The position numbers were made by a program, and so were the translations under genes. A stretch of 64,000 nucleotides of DNA, from positions 2,549,453-2,613,452 of the forward strand of contig PSQN01000017.1 of NCBI GenBank assembly GCA_002989075.1, read 5' to 3'. Below are positions 1-10,390 of this stretch, one piece after another; the stretch's first letter is position 1, and the number at the start of each line of letters is the position of its first letter. This DNA comes from Arthonia radiata (Eukaryota > Ascomycota > Arthoniomycetes > Arthoniales > Arthoniaceae). The notes under the pieces were generated by a model. That model was not told where the DNA came from. It worked only from the letters and a program-made list of their open reading frames with translations, and did no database searches.

Positions 1-453
1 TCATTCAGGCCCGATACGCAAGCAAAAGTGCGGCAGATCCGAGAGTGACTTCCATCAAATCTCTGCAACGAGGTGATGACTGTGTCCAGGGGACGTTGGT
101 CACGAAGACACCGGGCCAGGTGGTGAGTCTTATGATAGTCTTGTCCCTATATCCTCGTTACCGCGTCTTTCAGAGCTTTCTCCTGCTTTCAGCATCAGAA
201 AATGAAGCAAAAGAGAGAGGCAAACAGATGCGGGCTCGCTGCGGTAGCCAAGAGGCTGTGAAAAGCCTCGAACACTGCTGCTCTCTTGATCACGTGACGC
301 TGAATGGCTTGAACCATTGTGCATATCCACCGCAGCTTTCAAAAAGATAGCATGCTGTGCACCAATGTACGATTTGGGTGGAGAGGTCCGTTATCTGCTT
401 GGGGAAGCAGAGCGAGGAAGCCTTTGGGAGCCGCTTACTGACGAGCCTTCCAG
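1..453. other. Left-edge region, no gene resolved
   Basis: Several overlapping frames are open here but none is convincing alone. A CTGAC branch point near 436-440 and a CCTTCCAG acceptor at 446-453 immediately precede clear coding sequence, so the first exon or exons of the next gene should lie in this stretch. An ATG at 352 is in the same frame as that coding sequence but runs into a stop at 439 unless spliced out. I could not choose a first exon. Confidence 0.4.
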
Positions 454-3400
454 ACACTTCGAGATATCACGGACACTCTTGCACAGTCCGCACAGAAACC
501 CCAACAACCTTATCAACCTCTGGCACATGTTGTGGTATTTGTTTCCCGTGGCTTGGTGCACTTGTTAGACACGCCAGAACGAGTGGCAGAGCTCATCGCT
601 GCGCTCACAAGGAAGGCCTGTTTCCCATCTTTCACCAATGTAGAGAGGGAGGACGGAGTTTCAGAGGCGAGTGCATTGGTGGTGGTTGTTGACAAAGTCC
701 CCACGCCTGATCATGCCTTGACCGCGCAGCTACGCAAGCGCCTAGGAGATGGCCCTTCCGAAACCGCTCACAAGTTTCTTGGGGAAGGTGCAGAGGCTTG
801 CGAAGGCATTGCGTATCATGCGAGCTCTCACAGACTGTTTCAAAGTCCCTATGGTGACCATGACTATGAGATCGCGTCACCACCATCGACCGACGTTGCT
901 TCCAGCTCAGAAGGCACTCCTTTACTGGAGTTGAACTTTCAAAGCTTGACAGGCGACGGGACGGAGAAGAACCGGCCTCACACGACAATCACTCTACCAA
1001 TAGCTAACACTGTATTCCAGAATGGTCAGCAGTATGATGTGTCGTGGGCGCTGTTGAAGGTACAAGACGGCCACCCACAAGTGGTGGATCTACTCAAACT
1101 GCACTTTACCAAGTTTCCGGTCACTCTGCCTTGGCCGGAGCTTATGAAAATCAATGAGCCAGCAGATCTCTCGCAGGATGAGCTGTCACCTTCAGCAATC
1201 GAGGGTGCCAGGATTAGAATGCCGCTGTCTCCTCTGACGGCCGTCCGACCGATTGTTAACAGCATGGGCAACATTGTCACAAAATTGTATGATGAGGCCA
1301 ACCATACTGCAATTCCAGCTTCGCAAGAGCTCGAAGCAGCGGTCTCAAAACATCTGGATGTCAATAATTTTGAGGCACAAGGCATGACAGTCTGGGCGCT
1401 CGTTATCCCAAAGACGATGGAGGATTCTTATCCTGCCTTGCTGCGCACAGCAATCCGAAAGTGGCAGGGTGAAAAGCTTGTAAAAGATCCAGATCTTTTC
1501 TTGATCAGCCAGCTCGTATGGTATGGAGCAAAACTACGCCGAGTGCTAAGTGGTGGAGGCGGATGGGGACAGAAGGCGGGACTGTTGTCGCTGGACCCGG
1601 ATGATCAATATAAGGTCGGCGCCTCTGCCTCCCCTTCTGTGCCTTCATTTTTGGCAGATGTGATGACGGATCACTCGCTCGACATACCCAACGTCGCAAG
1701 AGCTGGAGACGTGATCGCCTTCTTCGCGTTCAATGAAGAAGCTATCACTCAACCAGATCAGTCCAGTCTCGACAAACCTTCTTCTCCGTGGTCGCTGTCT
1801 TTTGGAGTGACGCCGAGCACGTTAGATGCAATGCCAGAGACCTTGGCAGCTTCAGAGCCTTCACCGGAAAGCGGGCAACAGTTTGTGTTCTTTCCTGGCC
1901 ACTTCGGTGCGCTTTCAGAAGGAGGCATGAGTTTGCAGCGAGCCCGAGAGAACGTCCAAACTAAGCTTGACGTACCGAACACGAGGTTTAGCTTCTCGAC
2001 CGCGGAGAAGGGCGACGACGGTCACAGCAACATCAGCTACAAGAAGGCAAGACCCCAAAAAGCTGTGAGAAGGGTCAAGACTGAGAAAGAAGAGGAGGCT
2101 CCGAAAGTAGTTAGGACTTACTCTGCAGCAGGTGACGCACAAGTCGTCAGACGCATTGGAAACCGGCCAGTGGAGATTCGGAAATTTATTAAGAACGCCG
2201 AAGTGGCGGGGAGTATGGTGCACACAGGTGCAGCTTCGTCAAGGAGTTCACGGCCTTTCTCGACGACGGCGAGGGAACATGTGAGTACGTGTATTGCCTG
2301 ACGATAGCTGGAGCTGGAGCTGAACTGGACAGGCGGCATCTCAGACACATTAAACGTTTCAGCATCTTCATTGAGCGGTCCTACTACAAAGTATGACCAT
2401 GGTTTCTGGGACACCGATCACGCCGCGGTTCGCCCTCACGGCATTATGCATGGCAACGCTTCGAGGGAGACTTTGCAGTCAGAAGTCCCTAATGGTACTG
2501 GGGCTGGCGAGGAGTCACCGACGCAGCGCCAAGATCACGACTCGAAGGCAAAAGGCCCTTTGAGCGCATACAAGTCGTTGGAGCTTCGCATTGAGAAACA
2601 GCGGCAAGCTTTTAGAAAGAAGGATCCAGAAGCAGGTCAGGTTCGTATCTGGCGGATGGGTGCTACACCTCGCCGAAATTTCGAAGCGCAGAAGCTGGAA
2701 CGAGCTCTTACCGCGGATCAGGACCCGTTCAAGCTGAAGGTCGACGCTTTACTTACTATGCCCCCAGAAGGGTCGTTGCCGCTTAGCAAGACGATCTTAG
2801 GTCCGCGTGATCGGTCTCCACGCACGAAGAAGGCTGAGCCAGGCGAGGAGCCGATGGACACCTTGGAAGCCTTGCCCAAGAGGGCGCGGAAGGAAGCGAA
2901 GAGGATGCGGTTCGAGTTCGTGGGTATTGAATACCGCGTGAAGAAGATCGAGGCAGCACAGACGAAGAGGACGAGAGCTGCAGAGGGAACAACCCTGGTA
3001 TCAAGATATAATGCGCGGCGTTCAGCATCTCAAGAGCCTTCAGAAGCCGCTTCAGATGGCATACTACCAGATATCTCTAACTCATTTGCAGCTACACTCT
3101 CAGCACAAAGCACGATCTACCGTCGACGAGCTCTATCAATACGACGAGAGCTTGTCTCGAGCCAGCGAATGATCACGCGCATCCGCAGAGACGTCCTACG
3201 GATCCAGGCAACAGCTCAGCTGGGTCCATACAAGCGCACGTACCGCTCCACCTGGGACCAGCACCAGCAAGTCACACGCCGTCGAGCACTGTACCGCCGC
3301 CACATTCAGAGACGTGGTGCAAACATCCATCTCAAATACAGCGTTCGTGCCCGGCCCTTTATCACACGCCCCAAACACAGACACTTCTACGCCACCTCCC

Positions 3401-4074
3401 CTCGCCTCCGCATGCACAATCGCCTTCGCCATGAATGGCGCCATCTTAAGCATCGCGAGCGCTTCGAAGGCTTTCTTTCACGGACTCAGAACCACACATC
3501 CTCGCGCTCTGCCCTCGGCCGTCTGCGCTTCCAGGTCTGGCTGTCTGAATATGGGCGCCGCGTCCGCGTGATCCGGCAGATGTACAGTGGCGAGCAGCTC
3601 GAGGCGCGACTGCAAGACGCGAAGGCGCAGGCGACCCTGAGTCCGAAGTTTACGTATTACTCGCGGTTGATGGGGCGGTTGCGGAGTCCGATTACTGTGA
3701 GGGATGTGGAAGGGGAGGGTTTGATGACGCGGATCAGCAAGGTGGAGGAATTGGACAGTGGGCCGAAGCGGATGAGAGCAGCGCAGGAGGCGTTGAAGAG
3801 GGAGAAGAGGAGTGAGGTTGTGGGCGAAAAGAATGCAGTGGGAGACGTGGAGGCGTTGTTTGCGGAGTTGAAGAGTGCGGCGCCAGTGGACGCGGAGAAG
3901 GAGATAAGACCGCGGGGAGGAAGGACGAGGGGTTTGTTGGAGAGGTTGGGAGAGATGTTCGAGGGTGTGACGGGTGGTGGGAAGGTGAAAGAACGGAAGC
4001 CTACGGAGGATAATGCATTTCTTATGGAGCGGCTGGACGAAGAAGTCGAGAAGCAGCGAAAAGGGAAGAGGTAG
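454..4074 (+). CDS. Large uncharacterised basic protein, 5' end unresolved
   Basis: I do not recognise the family. Coding is clear from 454; the frame is open well upstream of the first in-frame start-like codon. I place one intron at 2285-2332 (GTACGT to GACAG, 48 bp), which joins 454..2284 to 2333..4074 in frame and gives at least 1,190 residues. The first half has a glycine-rich GGGGWGQKAGLLSLDP motif near codon 365. The second half is highly basic, with many Arg/Lys-rich helices and an acidic/lysine-rich tail. A sequence typical of a mitochondrial presequence, RPFSTTARE, sits just before the intron in the middle of the model. It may therefore be two adjacent genes, the second mitochondrial, rather than one. 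Function unknown. Confidence 0.6.
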
Positions 4075-4720
4075 TAGAGCGATGGGTAGCATGTTAGATG
4101 GCGTGTATACCGTCTTCCCTCACAGCGTCCCGGTCGTTTTCTCTTTGCGACGCTGACCTGACTACTGTCGTGCGTCTCTGGATAGGTTGCGTGACCTTGA
4201 GGTCGCGCTCGCAAACGCCATGGCACGTGTCTGGCCTTGCGGTCTCACGCCACGACCCATGTCCGAGTTGTCGAGCAGACGCGCAACGATAGTTTAATTT
4301 CGACGTGTCCACGTTGGCAACGGAGCGCTGGCGTGGCAGATATGTTGTAAACTCAAGACGAAAGCTGTCCTCATCAGGGCTTTGCCGACGTAGTTGGCGC
4401 TGGCAAAGGCTCGCAAGATGGACTTGACATAGACAACGTCCACGTAGGATTGGGGCGACGTGCAAGTAGTCGTCTCGAATCTTCTCCATGTTCATGGACA
4501 TTCTGCGACGCTCGTACCGTCTTTCCACGTCTACCTGTCATCAATAAAACTGAAGGGCTTTAAAGACGCGCACATTCACAAAACTGATGTAGGCATTTCC
4601 GCTTCAAACATTTTACTCACCACCATTCCAGATAAGCTATCCAGCCTACCTCATCACCCCATTGATATACGCCCGGCCTCCCCAATCGTCATATTCGTCA
4701 TCACCGACATATTGCCGCAG
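4075..4720. other. Intergenic, possible upstream exon of small gene
   Basis: No convincing gene on either strand. The small plus-strand gene ending at 4920 needs an upstream exon. One candidate begins at the ATG pair near 4487-4495 with a donor near 4535, but the implied intron of about 190 bp is long for this locus and the join is uncertain. Confidence 0.35.
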
Positions 4721-4920
4721 CTAACACGACAACACTCACCGGAAGCCCGTTCGACAGTAAAACAGGCAAGTGGGTCAGTAAGACGGACGAGAAGACGCAA
4801 GAGCGCAAGTCGGAGCGCTTCGCGCAGAGAGTCAAGGATGGTGTGGTTGACACGTTCAAGGGCAGGCCGCCGGGGTCATTCACCAAGGAGAAGAACAAGC
4901 CGTATTTCAAAAAGACGTAG
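4721..4920 (+). CDS. Small conserved-looking soluble protein, 3' exon
   Basis: The frame ending in TAG at 4918-4920 reads as a compact hydrophilic protein. Its composition is clearly coding: a TGSPFDSKTGKWVSKTD start, a lysine/arginine-rich middle, then FKGRPPGSFTKEKNKPYFKKT-like residues to the end. I place the exon start after a CCGCAG acceptor at 4715-4720, where phase 1 is required. The first exon and start codon are not resolved. There is no signal peptide or membrane segment. I do not know its function. Confidence 0.5.
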
Positions 4921-5119
4921 TCGTCGTCGTCAACGGAGAGGAGGTGAGATGTTGGATGAGGTGCGCGTTGCTGCTGGGATCTGAGTGTTGGTGTTGTAGC
5001 AGCCCGGGATGCTGGATCTGCGTTCTGTGAATGCGAGCAGAATGCATTGAGTTGCTCACCCACTGGAGGGCGTCAGCCCAGGTTAGAGCAACTGACTGCG
5101 GTTGCTGCAACTGTCTGCG

Positions 5120-5553
5120 TTACAAGTTCTCCCGTCGATTAGGCGTGGTATCGTGCCGCAATTGCACCCCAAAGCTGTCCCATACGTCGATGATAGCAAT
5201 ATGTCCAACGCCAGATTGTTGCAAAGCCATCTTCTCTTTCACGAGCGACGTAAACAACCCGCACCACCGGCTTCCAAACATGGTATAAAGCGCGATAGGC
5301 TCGCTGCTGCCGCGATATTCATGCCTGCGTCTTCAGGCCAACGTGTACTTCATCTCGATGCTCATACCGTCCTCGTCGTCTGTGTTGCTCTTGTCAAGCT
5401 TTCGCTCCACTCGTCAGACAATTTCAACGCACCTAATACTTGCAGCCACATGTTGAGGTCATCCTCGGGAACCATTCTGACGTGAGAGGTTGTTTGCGTG
5501 GCTTGCTGGGCTAATAAACGTCGCGTATCATTTGAGCGCGTCGAGGGCGACAT
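5120..5553 (-). CDS. Candidate three-exon small protein
   Basis: Proposed model: complement(join(5120..5303, 5349..5398, 5440..5553)), 115 residues. The ATG at 5553 opens a frame reading MSPSTRSNDTRRLLAQQ. A 41-bp intron (GTATTA, branch TCTGAC, acceptor AAAG) and a 45-bp intron (GTACAC to CAGCAG) join it, with phase conserved, to a third exon. That exon reads FGSRWCGLFTSLVKEKMALQ and ends at TAA. The third exon is 61 codons without a stop and has natural-looking composition. No family recognised. The introns are at the short end of the local range and there is no homology support, so this is a hypothesis. Confidence 0.35.
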
Positions 5554-6781
5554 TACAGCACGCAGAGATAGCGAGAGTAGATATATACGTGACACAATTA
5601 TTTTCGAGGGGGTTCATAGGTTTGATCATACTGCTGAGAGCGTATAGGGATAGCGAGGATGCTCTTGAACTGCCAGGGTAACATGACCGGGGCGTGCCTT
5701 GATGCATCAGATTGTCTTGGTTAGCATGATGATGACGTGTCGCATCACAGTTAAGCATAGTTCTCTTTAACCTTCGTGCTTGCAGGATAAAGGCACGGTG
5801 GGACGCATGGGGTGTCAGAGCACATACCATCACTCTGAGCAATCGCGTATTCAAAGCACACATTCTCCAAGCACGCAAGCATAATCAAGAGCCAAAGACG
5901 TGGGAACATTCAGTGAGCAGCATAAACAAGCGAGGCAAGCAGAGTAAGACAGCTTGAAGACTTCGTTCTCGCGTGATGATCAAGGCAAGCAGAGAAAGAC
6001 AGCATGAAGACTTCTTCCTCGCAGCCTAGTCAAAGACTAGACATGCAAAGAAAAAGAAGTTCGCGTCAAAGCCAGAGGTAGTGCAGGTACTGGCGACACT
6101 GTGGCACCAAGGATGAGCAAGCCCAGAGCGCCTGGTGCCGAGGCCAAAAAATTGGATAATCGAATGTCTTGAGCGTACTCAAGATACCAGCGATCAAACT
6201 AGTAAGAACAGATACTACACTTGATCTAAGCCAATTGGCAAAGAGAAGCTGAAGACAAAAGAAAAAGAGGAGGAAGAGGAGGAAGGAAGACAGATATTTA
6301 TATGCTGAGGGGGTCTGTGCTGGATCAACGAGCTAATCCTGTTCCAGGCACGGCGATGACGAAACTCAGGTACCAGCAGGCTCCAGCGCTGCACGTGATG
6401 CGTTGCAGCCTGAAAGGGTGGCTTGAGCGCAGGCTGTGCTATGTCACGTGGGGGTGGCCGCCTGGGAGGGTGTTTGCCTATGTTGTCAGGCTTCAAGAGA
6501 TCAGACGAAGGTCTTGAGACGCATCACGATCGTTTGTCAGTCTTCTGAGTCTCTGCACATTCGGCCCGTTTCTTAGGGCGGAACATCTTCATCTTGCAGC
6601 AGTCACATTGCTCGTCAAGCCGCGAGCTTCTTTCTCTACAGGCTGGCATTCTTCATTTATCATCGTCTCTTCGAGGTTGTCCACTGACTCTGGCTGCTGT
6701 TTTTCAAGCGGCTCCAGGTCATCATGAACCGCCAAAGCCTCGTTCAAGGACCCTTGACTTTTCTTCCACCTCCTTCTGATA
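5554..6781. other. Intergenic region with a tandem repeat
   Basis: No convincing gene. It contains the 50-bp tandem duplication at 5934-6033 and a purine-rich GGAAGA-type tract around 6262-6292. Short ORFs on both strands are not coherent. The frame at 6589-6846 on the minus strand (85 codons, acidic) is possible but overlaps a better minus-strand candidate in another frame. Confidence 0.4.
5934..6033. repeat. Two-copy tandem repeat, 50-bp unit
   Basis: The unit beginning GGCAAGCAGAG at 5934-5983 is repeated directly at 5984-6033 with a handful of substitutions. Both copies share GACAGC and TGAAGACTTC blocks at the same offset. It lies between genes and shows no coding frame across both copies. 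Confidence 0.85.
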
Positions 6782-7047
6782 TCATTCAACTCCCTCTTTG
6801 GAAGCCACGAAAACGCTGATACCTCGTGGGAATACGTTGAGCTCATTGCTGATACCCATTTCAGCGATCTCGATAGCTTTGGCTATCTGCTGTTGAATGC
6901 TGACTACGAAGCTATGCCGCTATCACTGAACCTCTCCAGGTTTCATGGCTACAACCTCATCTATCACATCACGCAGCCCCCTCACAAGCACAACGAACAG
7001 CGCCGGAACAGATAAAAACCATCTATCACGACCTCCTGGTCGACCAT
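6782..7047 (-). CDS. Candidate two-exon small protein
   Basis: Proposed model: complement(join(6782..6899, 6986..7047)), 59 residues, starting MVDQEVVIDGFYLF. The intron runs from a GTGAGG donor to a GTAGTCAG acceptor (86 bp) and preserves phase. The second exon reads IAKAIEIAEMGISNELNVFP with natural composition and stops at 6782-6784. No family recognised. Overlapping open frames on the same strand mean the true structure could differ or extend to about 6514. Confidence 0.25.
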
Positions 7048-7491
7048 GGTAGACCGGTCACAAAATGCGCAAGATCAACGCTTCTCAACATCCTTGCTTC
7101 ACTCAGCAGTATCCGCCTTCTCCGGGAGGTCGGGCGCTTGCTGATGGGCGAGGAGCGTTGAGAAGACGATGCCGACTTTTTTCAGCCCCAAACGTCTACG
7201 TGACTTCGGCTGCGGCAGTGGCGTGACGGTCAAATGTTGGTAGTCAATTCAAGAGTATGTAGAGCAACAAACATGTTCCAAAGACATTTCCCACAGACCT
7301 CACTTCGAGGGCAGCCGACAGCCCTCCGCTTCTCTCTTTCGCTCTGTGTTTGTTTACTCGGTTCGGTCGTTGTCACCGCAACAGACCTGCTTCACCGCTC
7401 ACTCTCAACCGCGCCGACATCTATTTGCTTTTCCCTGCTGTACATATCCCAATCCATCATTGCTTGAAAATCACACCACGAAAGTCCCAAC
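7048..7491. other. Upstream region of the 7492 gene
   Basis: No gene seen. The last 150 bp before the ATG at 7492 are rich in pyrimidine runs such as CTCTCTTTCGCTC, as is usual just upstream of fungal start codons. I identified no specific binding site. Confidence 0.4.
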
Positions 7492-9116
7492 ATGACACAG
7501 CTTCCAACACTCGGCTTCCTAAAAACATTCCGCGGTGTCCGTCACTTCTGTTCCCGCGGCAATGAAGAATCTGACGCCTGGAAGCATGAGCCTTTCGTCT
7601 CCGGCTGGATTTCGAGCGACCTTCGTGAAATGCTCCGATCGAGGGCACGCTATACAATCATTAAACATGGTACCACCCTATTCGGGACAGTGACGTGCTT
7701 TGATCCTCACTATGGCTCTGGCGAGTCGATGTCAGACATGTCGTTCGAGCATTTCGCCGCGTGGTGGCATGTCGATCCGAAGAGTCTTACCGATTCGTTG
7801 AGAGAAGGACTTTGGACCTGCGAACCGTTTGAGTACCATGCGTGGGTTGCTGATGGTTGTCGTGCGCGTGCGCGAGATTTTATGATCACCTTCGCGCTCG
7901 ACGTGAGCGCTGCTCCCACATCTCTTGGCGAAGCAGGCTTGTCTGTCACTCAGCGTCTACGTTCGCGCTCAACAAGGGACGAAGTTAGACACGTCCCAGC
8001 GGTCTCAAGCAATGGCCACGCTCCATATGATATTGGAACAGCATCGTTGGATAGCCAGCCAAGCGAGTCCGCACCGTCTGATGCCACCGACAGGCCAGCA
8101 GGAGGCCTGCCACGGCCCCAAGTGCCTTCTACCCCTCTAGATGTCCAGAAGATCTTGTCAAGCACGAAGTCGCCACAGCACTCCAGCGGCGCCGGCAATG
8201 AAAAAGCTTCGCCATTTATCGTGAACTCCCCTACTATCAGAAGCACCGGCTCAGAGTCATTCTCTGCGTTCCGAAATGCCTCTCCGCAGAACACAGCCAA
8301 CGAACGGACTGCTACAATCTTACCACAGCCTCAAACTCCAGCCAAAGCAACCACAACCAGTCCAGCACAGATCTTCCCACGGAACGCAGCCGGACGCACC
8401 CAACCAACACCCTGCTTCCCCCCAGCACCAAGCGTCACCAACCCCTGGGTCCACGACGACCCAAACTCTTCGACATGTGGATCGAAGGCTCGCTCCCAGG
8501 CGAGACCCAAGCGGAGATGCAAGAGCGGCACCGTCAAGGCAAGGAGACCACAGCCCGTTCAGCGCAAGAGGACTGGAGCTTTCGCAGGACCATGAGTGAG
8601 CCGACGTTGGTGCGGTGCTTCCGCTTCCCCAGATACGAGGTCGTGGCGTTGGCGAGAGAACGTAGGTGGAGGCAGGTGAGGAGGGAGTCGCATGCTGCTG
8701 ATGGGCCGGCCACGGCGGCGCGACTGGGTACGGTTGGCACACCAAACGCTCCAGCAGCGCAGAAAGCGCCCTTAGACGGCGCGAGCTCTGAGTATGAAAC
8801 GTCGCTCGCTTCACCAAGTGCTGCCGAGACTGGCGTTGACGCAACGAGCGCCGCAGCCGTCTCCGAAGAAGAGCGGACACCGACGGCGATAGCAACAGCG
8901 ACAGCTGAGATGGCGACGCGCTCCGAGACGATCGACAAGCAAATCGATGAGATGATAGCGGAGGTTGTAGCGGGAGTCGCTCAGCACGAACCCCGAGCTG
9001 CGGAGATGGTGGACAACAGAAATGAGCTAGGAGAGTGCAAAAGAGAAAGAGAGATGATGGCGGGGACGAGGATGAGAACGCAGGCCAGACGAGGAGATGA
9101 CTATCGGCGTGAGTGA
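7492..9116 (+). CDS. Uncharacterised protein with an apparent -1 frame switch
   Basis: I do not recognise the family. From ATG 7492 the frame codes for a globular N-terminal part (MTQLPTLGFLKTFRGVRHFC onward; Trp- and Cys-containing to about codon 145) and then a Ser/Pro/Thr-rich linker. Coding character in this frame stops near 8466; beyond it the frame turns arginine-rich and ends at 8595. Natural coding resumes in the -1 frame directly at the same point (KLFDMWIEGSLPGETQAEMQ) and runs to a stop at 9116. The sequence at the junction is C CCA AAC (8460-8466), which fits the X XXY YYZ slippery pattern. Possible explanations are a one-base deletion or assembly error, real frameshifting, or a short intron that I could not place. 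The C-terminal 130 residues are low-complexity, Ala/Thr/Glu-rich. Confidence 0.6.
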
Positions 9117-9328
9117 AGAGATATGTGGACCACTAATGAAAACCGGAAGAGACGGAAAGAGCCGCGTTCAGCTTTGTGTATGCCACCAAATGTGCATATT
9201 GGATGTGGAGGTGTCGTGTCAAAATGTGAGCTTTGACGTTGAAGCTTCATATTCACGCTCAATGCTCTTTTCAGGCTTCACTGCTGGCATTGACAAACTG
9301 AACGATCATGCGGTCTTTTCCATACAGC

Positions 9329-9881
9329 CTAATGTCCACGACCGCCTCTCTCGTCGCTCATCCCAATGATCGGTTCAGGCGCCTCCGGGTGCTCCTCTTT
9401 GGCCTTCTCACCCGATTTATGCTGATCTTTCTGCGTTGCCGCTTGGCTTCTCGAATGACCAGTGTGTGTATCTTCACCGTTTGCGGTATTCTTATCTGCA
9501 AAACCAGACTTCGAGGCGCTGGAGTGAATATTGTATTTGCTGTCCGTGGACTCCTTGTCCGTTACATGAGTCCTATCTGTGAGGGACGTGTTAGTAACTG
9601 ATCGAACGGTGCGGTTGCGATACAGGTTTGAGAGAAGTAGTGGTGCCCGCAAAAGACAGAGCTGTGTGGAGCTTACCTTCGCCCTGATCACCTCCCTTCT
9701 GTCCGAAAGCATAGCCTCTTGTCTGTGCTGGTACGGCACCTGGAGCGGACGCCGTAGCTGTGACTGGCGCTATCCTTGCGCTTGAAGGCCTCGCTGTGAA
9801 AGAGATCGTTCGAAGAGACGGTGGTAGGCGTGGGCCGAGGACTTGCCGAGAGACTGCAGATGTGGTGAAAAGAGGAGGCAT
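9329..9881 (-). CDS. Small fungal mitochondrial-type protein
   Basis: Model: complement(join(9329..9576, 9677..9881)), 150 residues. The intron has a GTAAGC donor, a perfect TACTAAC branch point and a CTCACAG acceptor. The N-terminus is rich in Arg, Ser, Ala and Thr with no acidic residues for about 45 residues and ends near TRGYAFGQ, typical of a cleaved mitochondrial presequence. The mature part is hydrophilic, with a C-terminal block KAKEEHPEAPEPIIGM followed by DERGG. I recall this block from small conserved proteins of Pezizomycotina with no assigned role. Localisation is inferred; function unknown. Confidence 0.8.
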
Positions 9882-10390
9882 CGCGTGTAAGACTTCTGCT
9901 TGTGTGGGCCGGAAAACTTATTCACTCGAAAACCAACGTCGACTTGCTATGCAAGACTGGTGCCTGTACTTTGCGGCCGAGGTTATGGAACTGGAAGCTG
10001 TCTCGAGGTAGGAGGATGGAATAATCTGGTTCTGACGAGGCGACAGACAATGTGTCGGTATGTCTCGTGCTTTAGTTTCGTGTGAAAATGCTTCGCTTCA
10101 AGGAAACAGTGCGGATGGGACGCGAAGTCAAGCAGGAGACCCAACGTTTTCCCGATCTACCTTCATCGCAGCTCGATGACGATTGGTCTTGCGGGGACGG
10201 CATCGTCCGAACTAGCCCGCATTAGCGTCGTCTCAGTCTGTATATTACCAGAGACAGAAGGAGAGGACGGCCATTTTCCAGACGAGAAACTAATTTTTGG
10301 AGCTTCCCGCCTTTCGTCTGAAAGCACTGATACACGAATGGTGACTTCCCAATTAGAAGCGCACTGCCTTCCCAGATCATTTACTAGCAA
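9882..10390. other. Intergenic, no gene seen
   Basis: Upstream region of the minus-strand mitochondrial-type gene and downstream of the meiotic gene. Short ORFs on both strands lack coding character. Confidence 0.4.

Noticed and set aside
3478-4092. 204-codon minus-strand ORF opposite the long basic gene
   Set aside because: His/Leu/Pro-rich antisense of an arginine-rich coding region.
8320-8895. Minus-strand ORFs of 191 and 134 codons
   Set aside because: Antisense to the low-complexity part of the 7492 gene; no motif.
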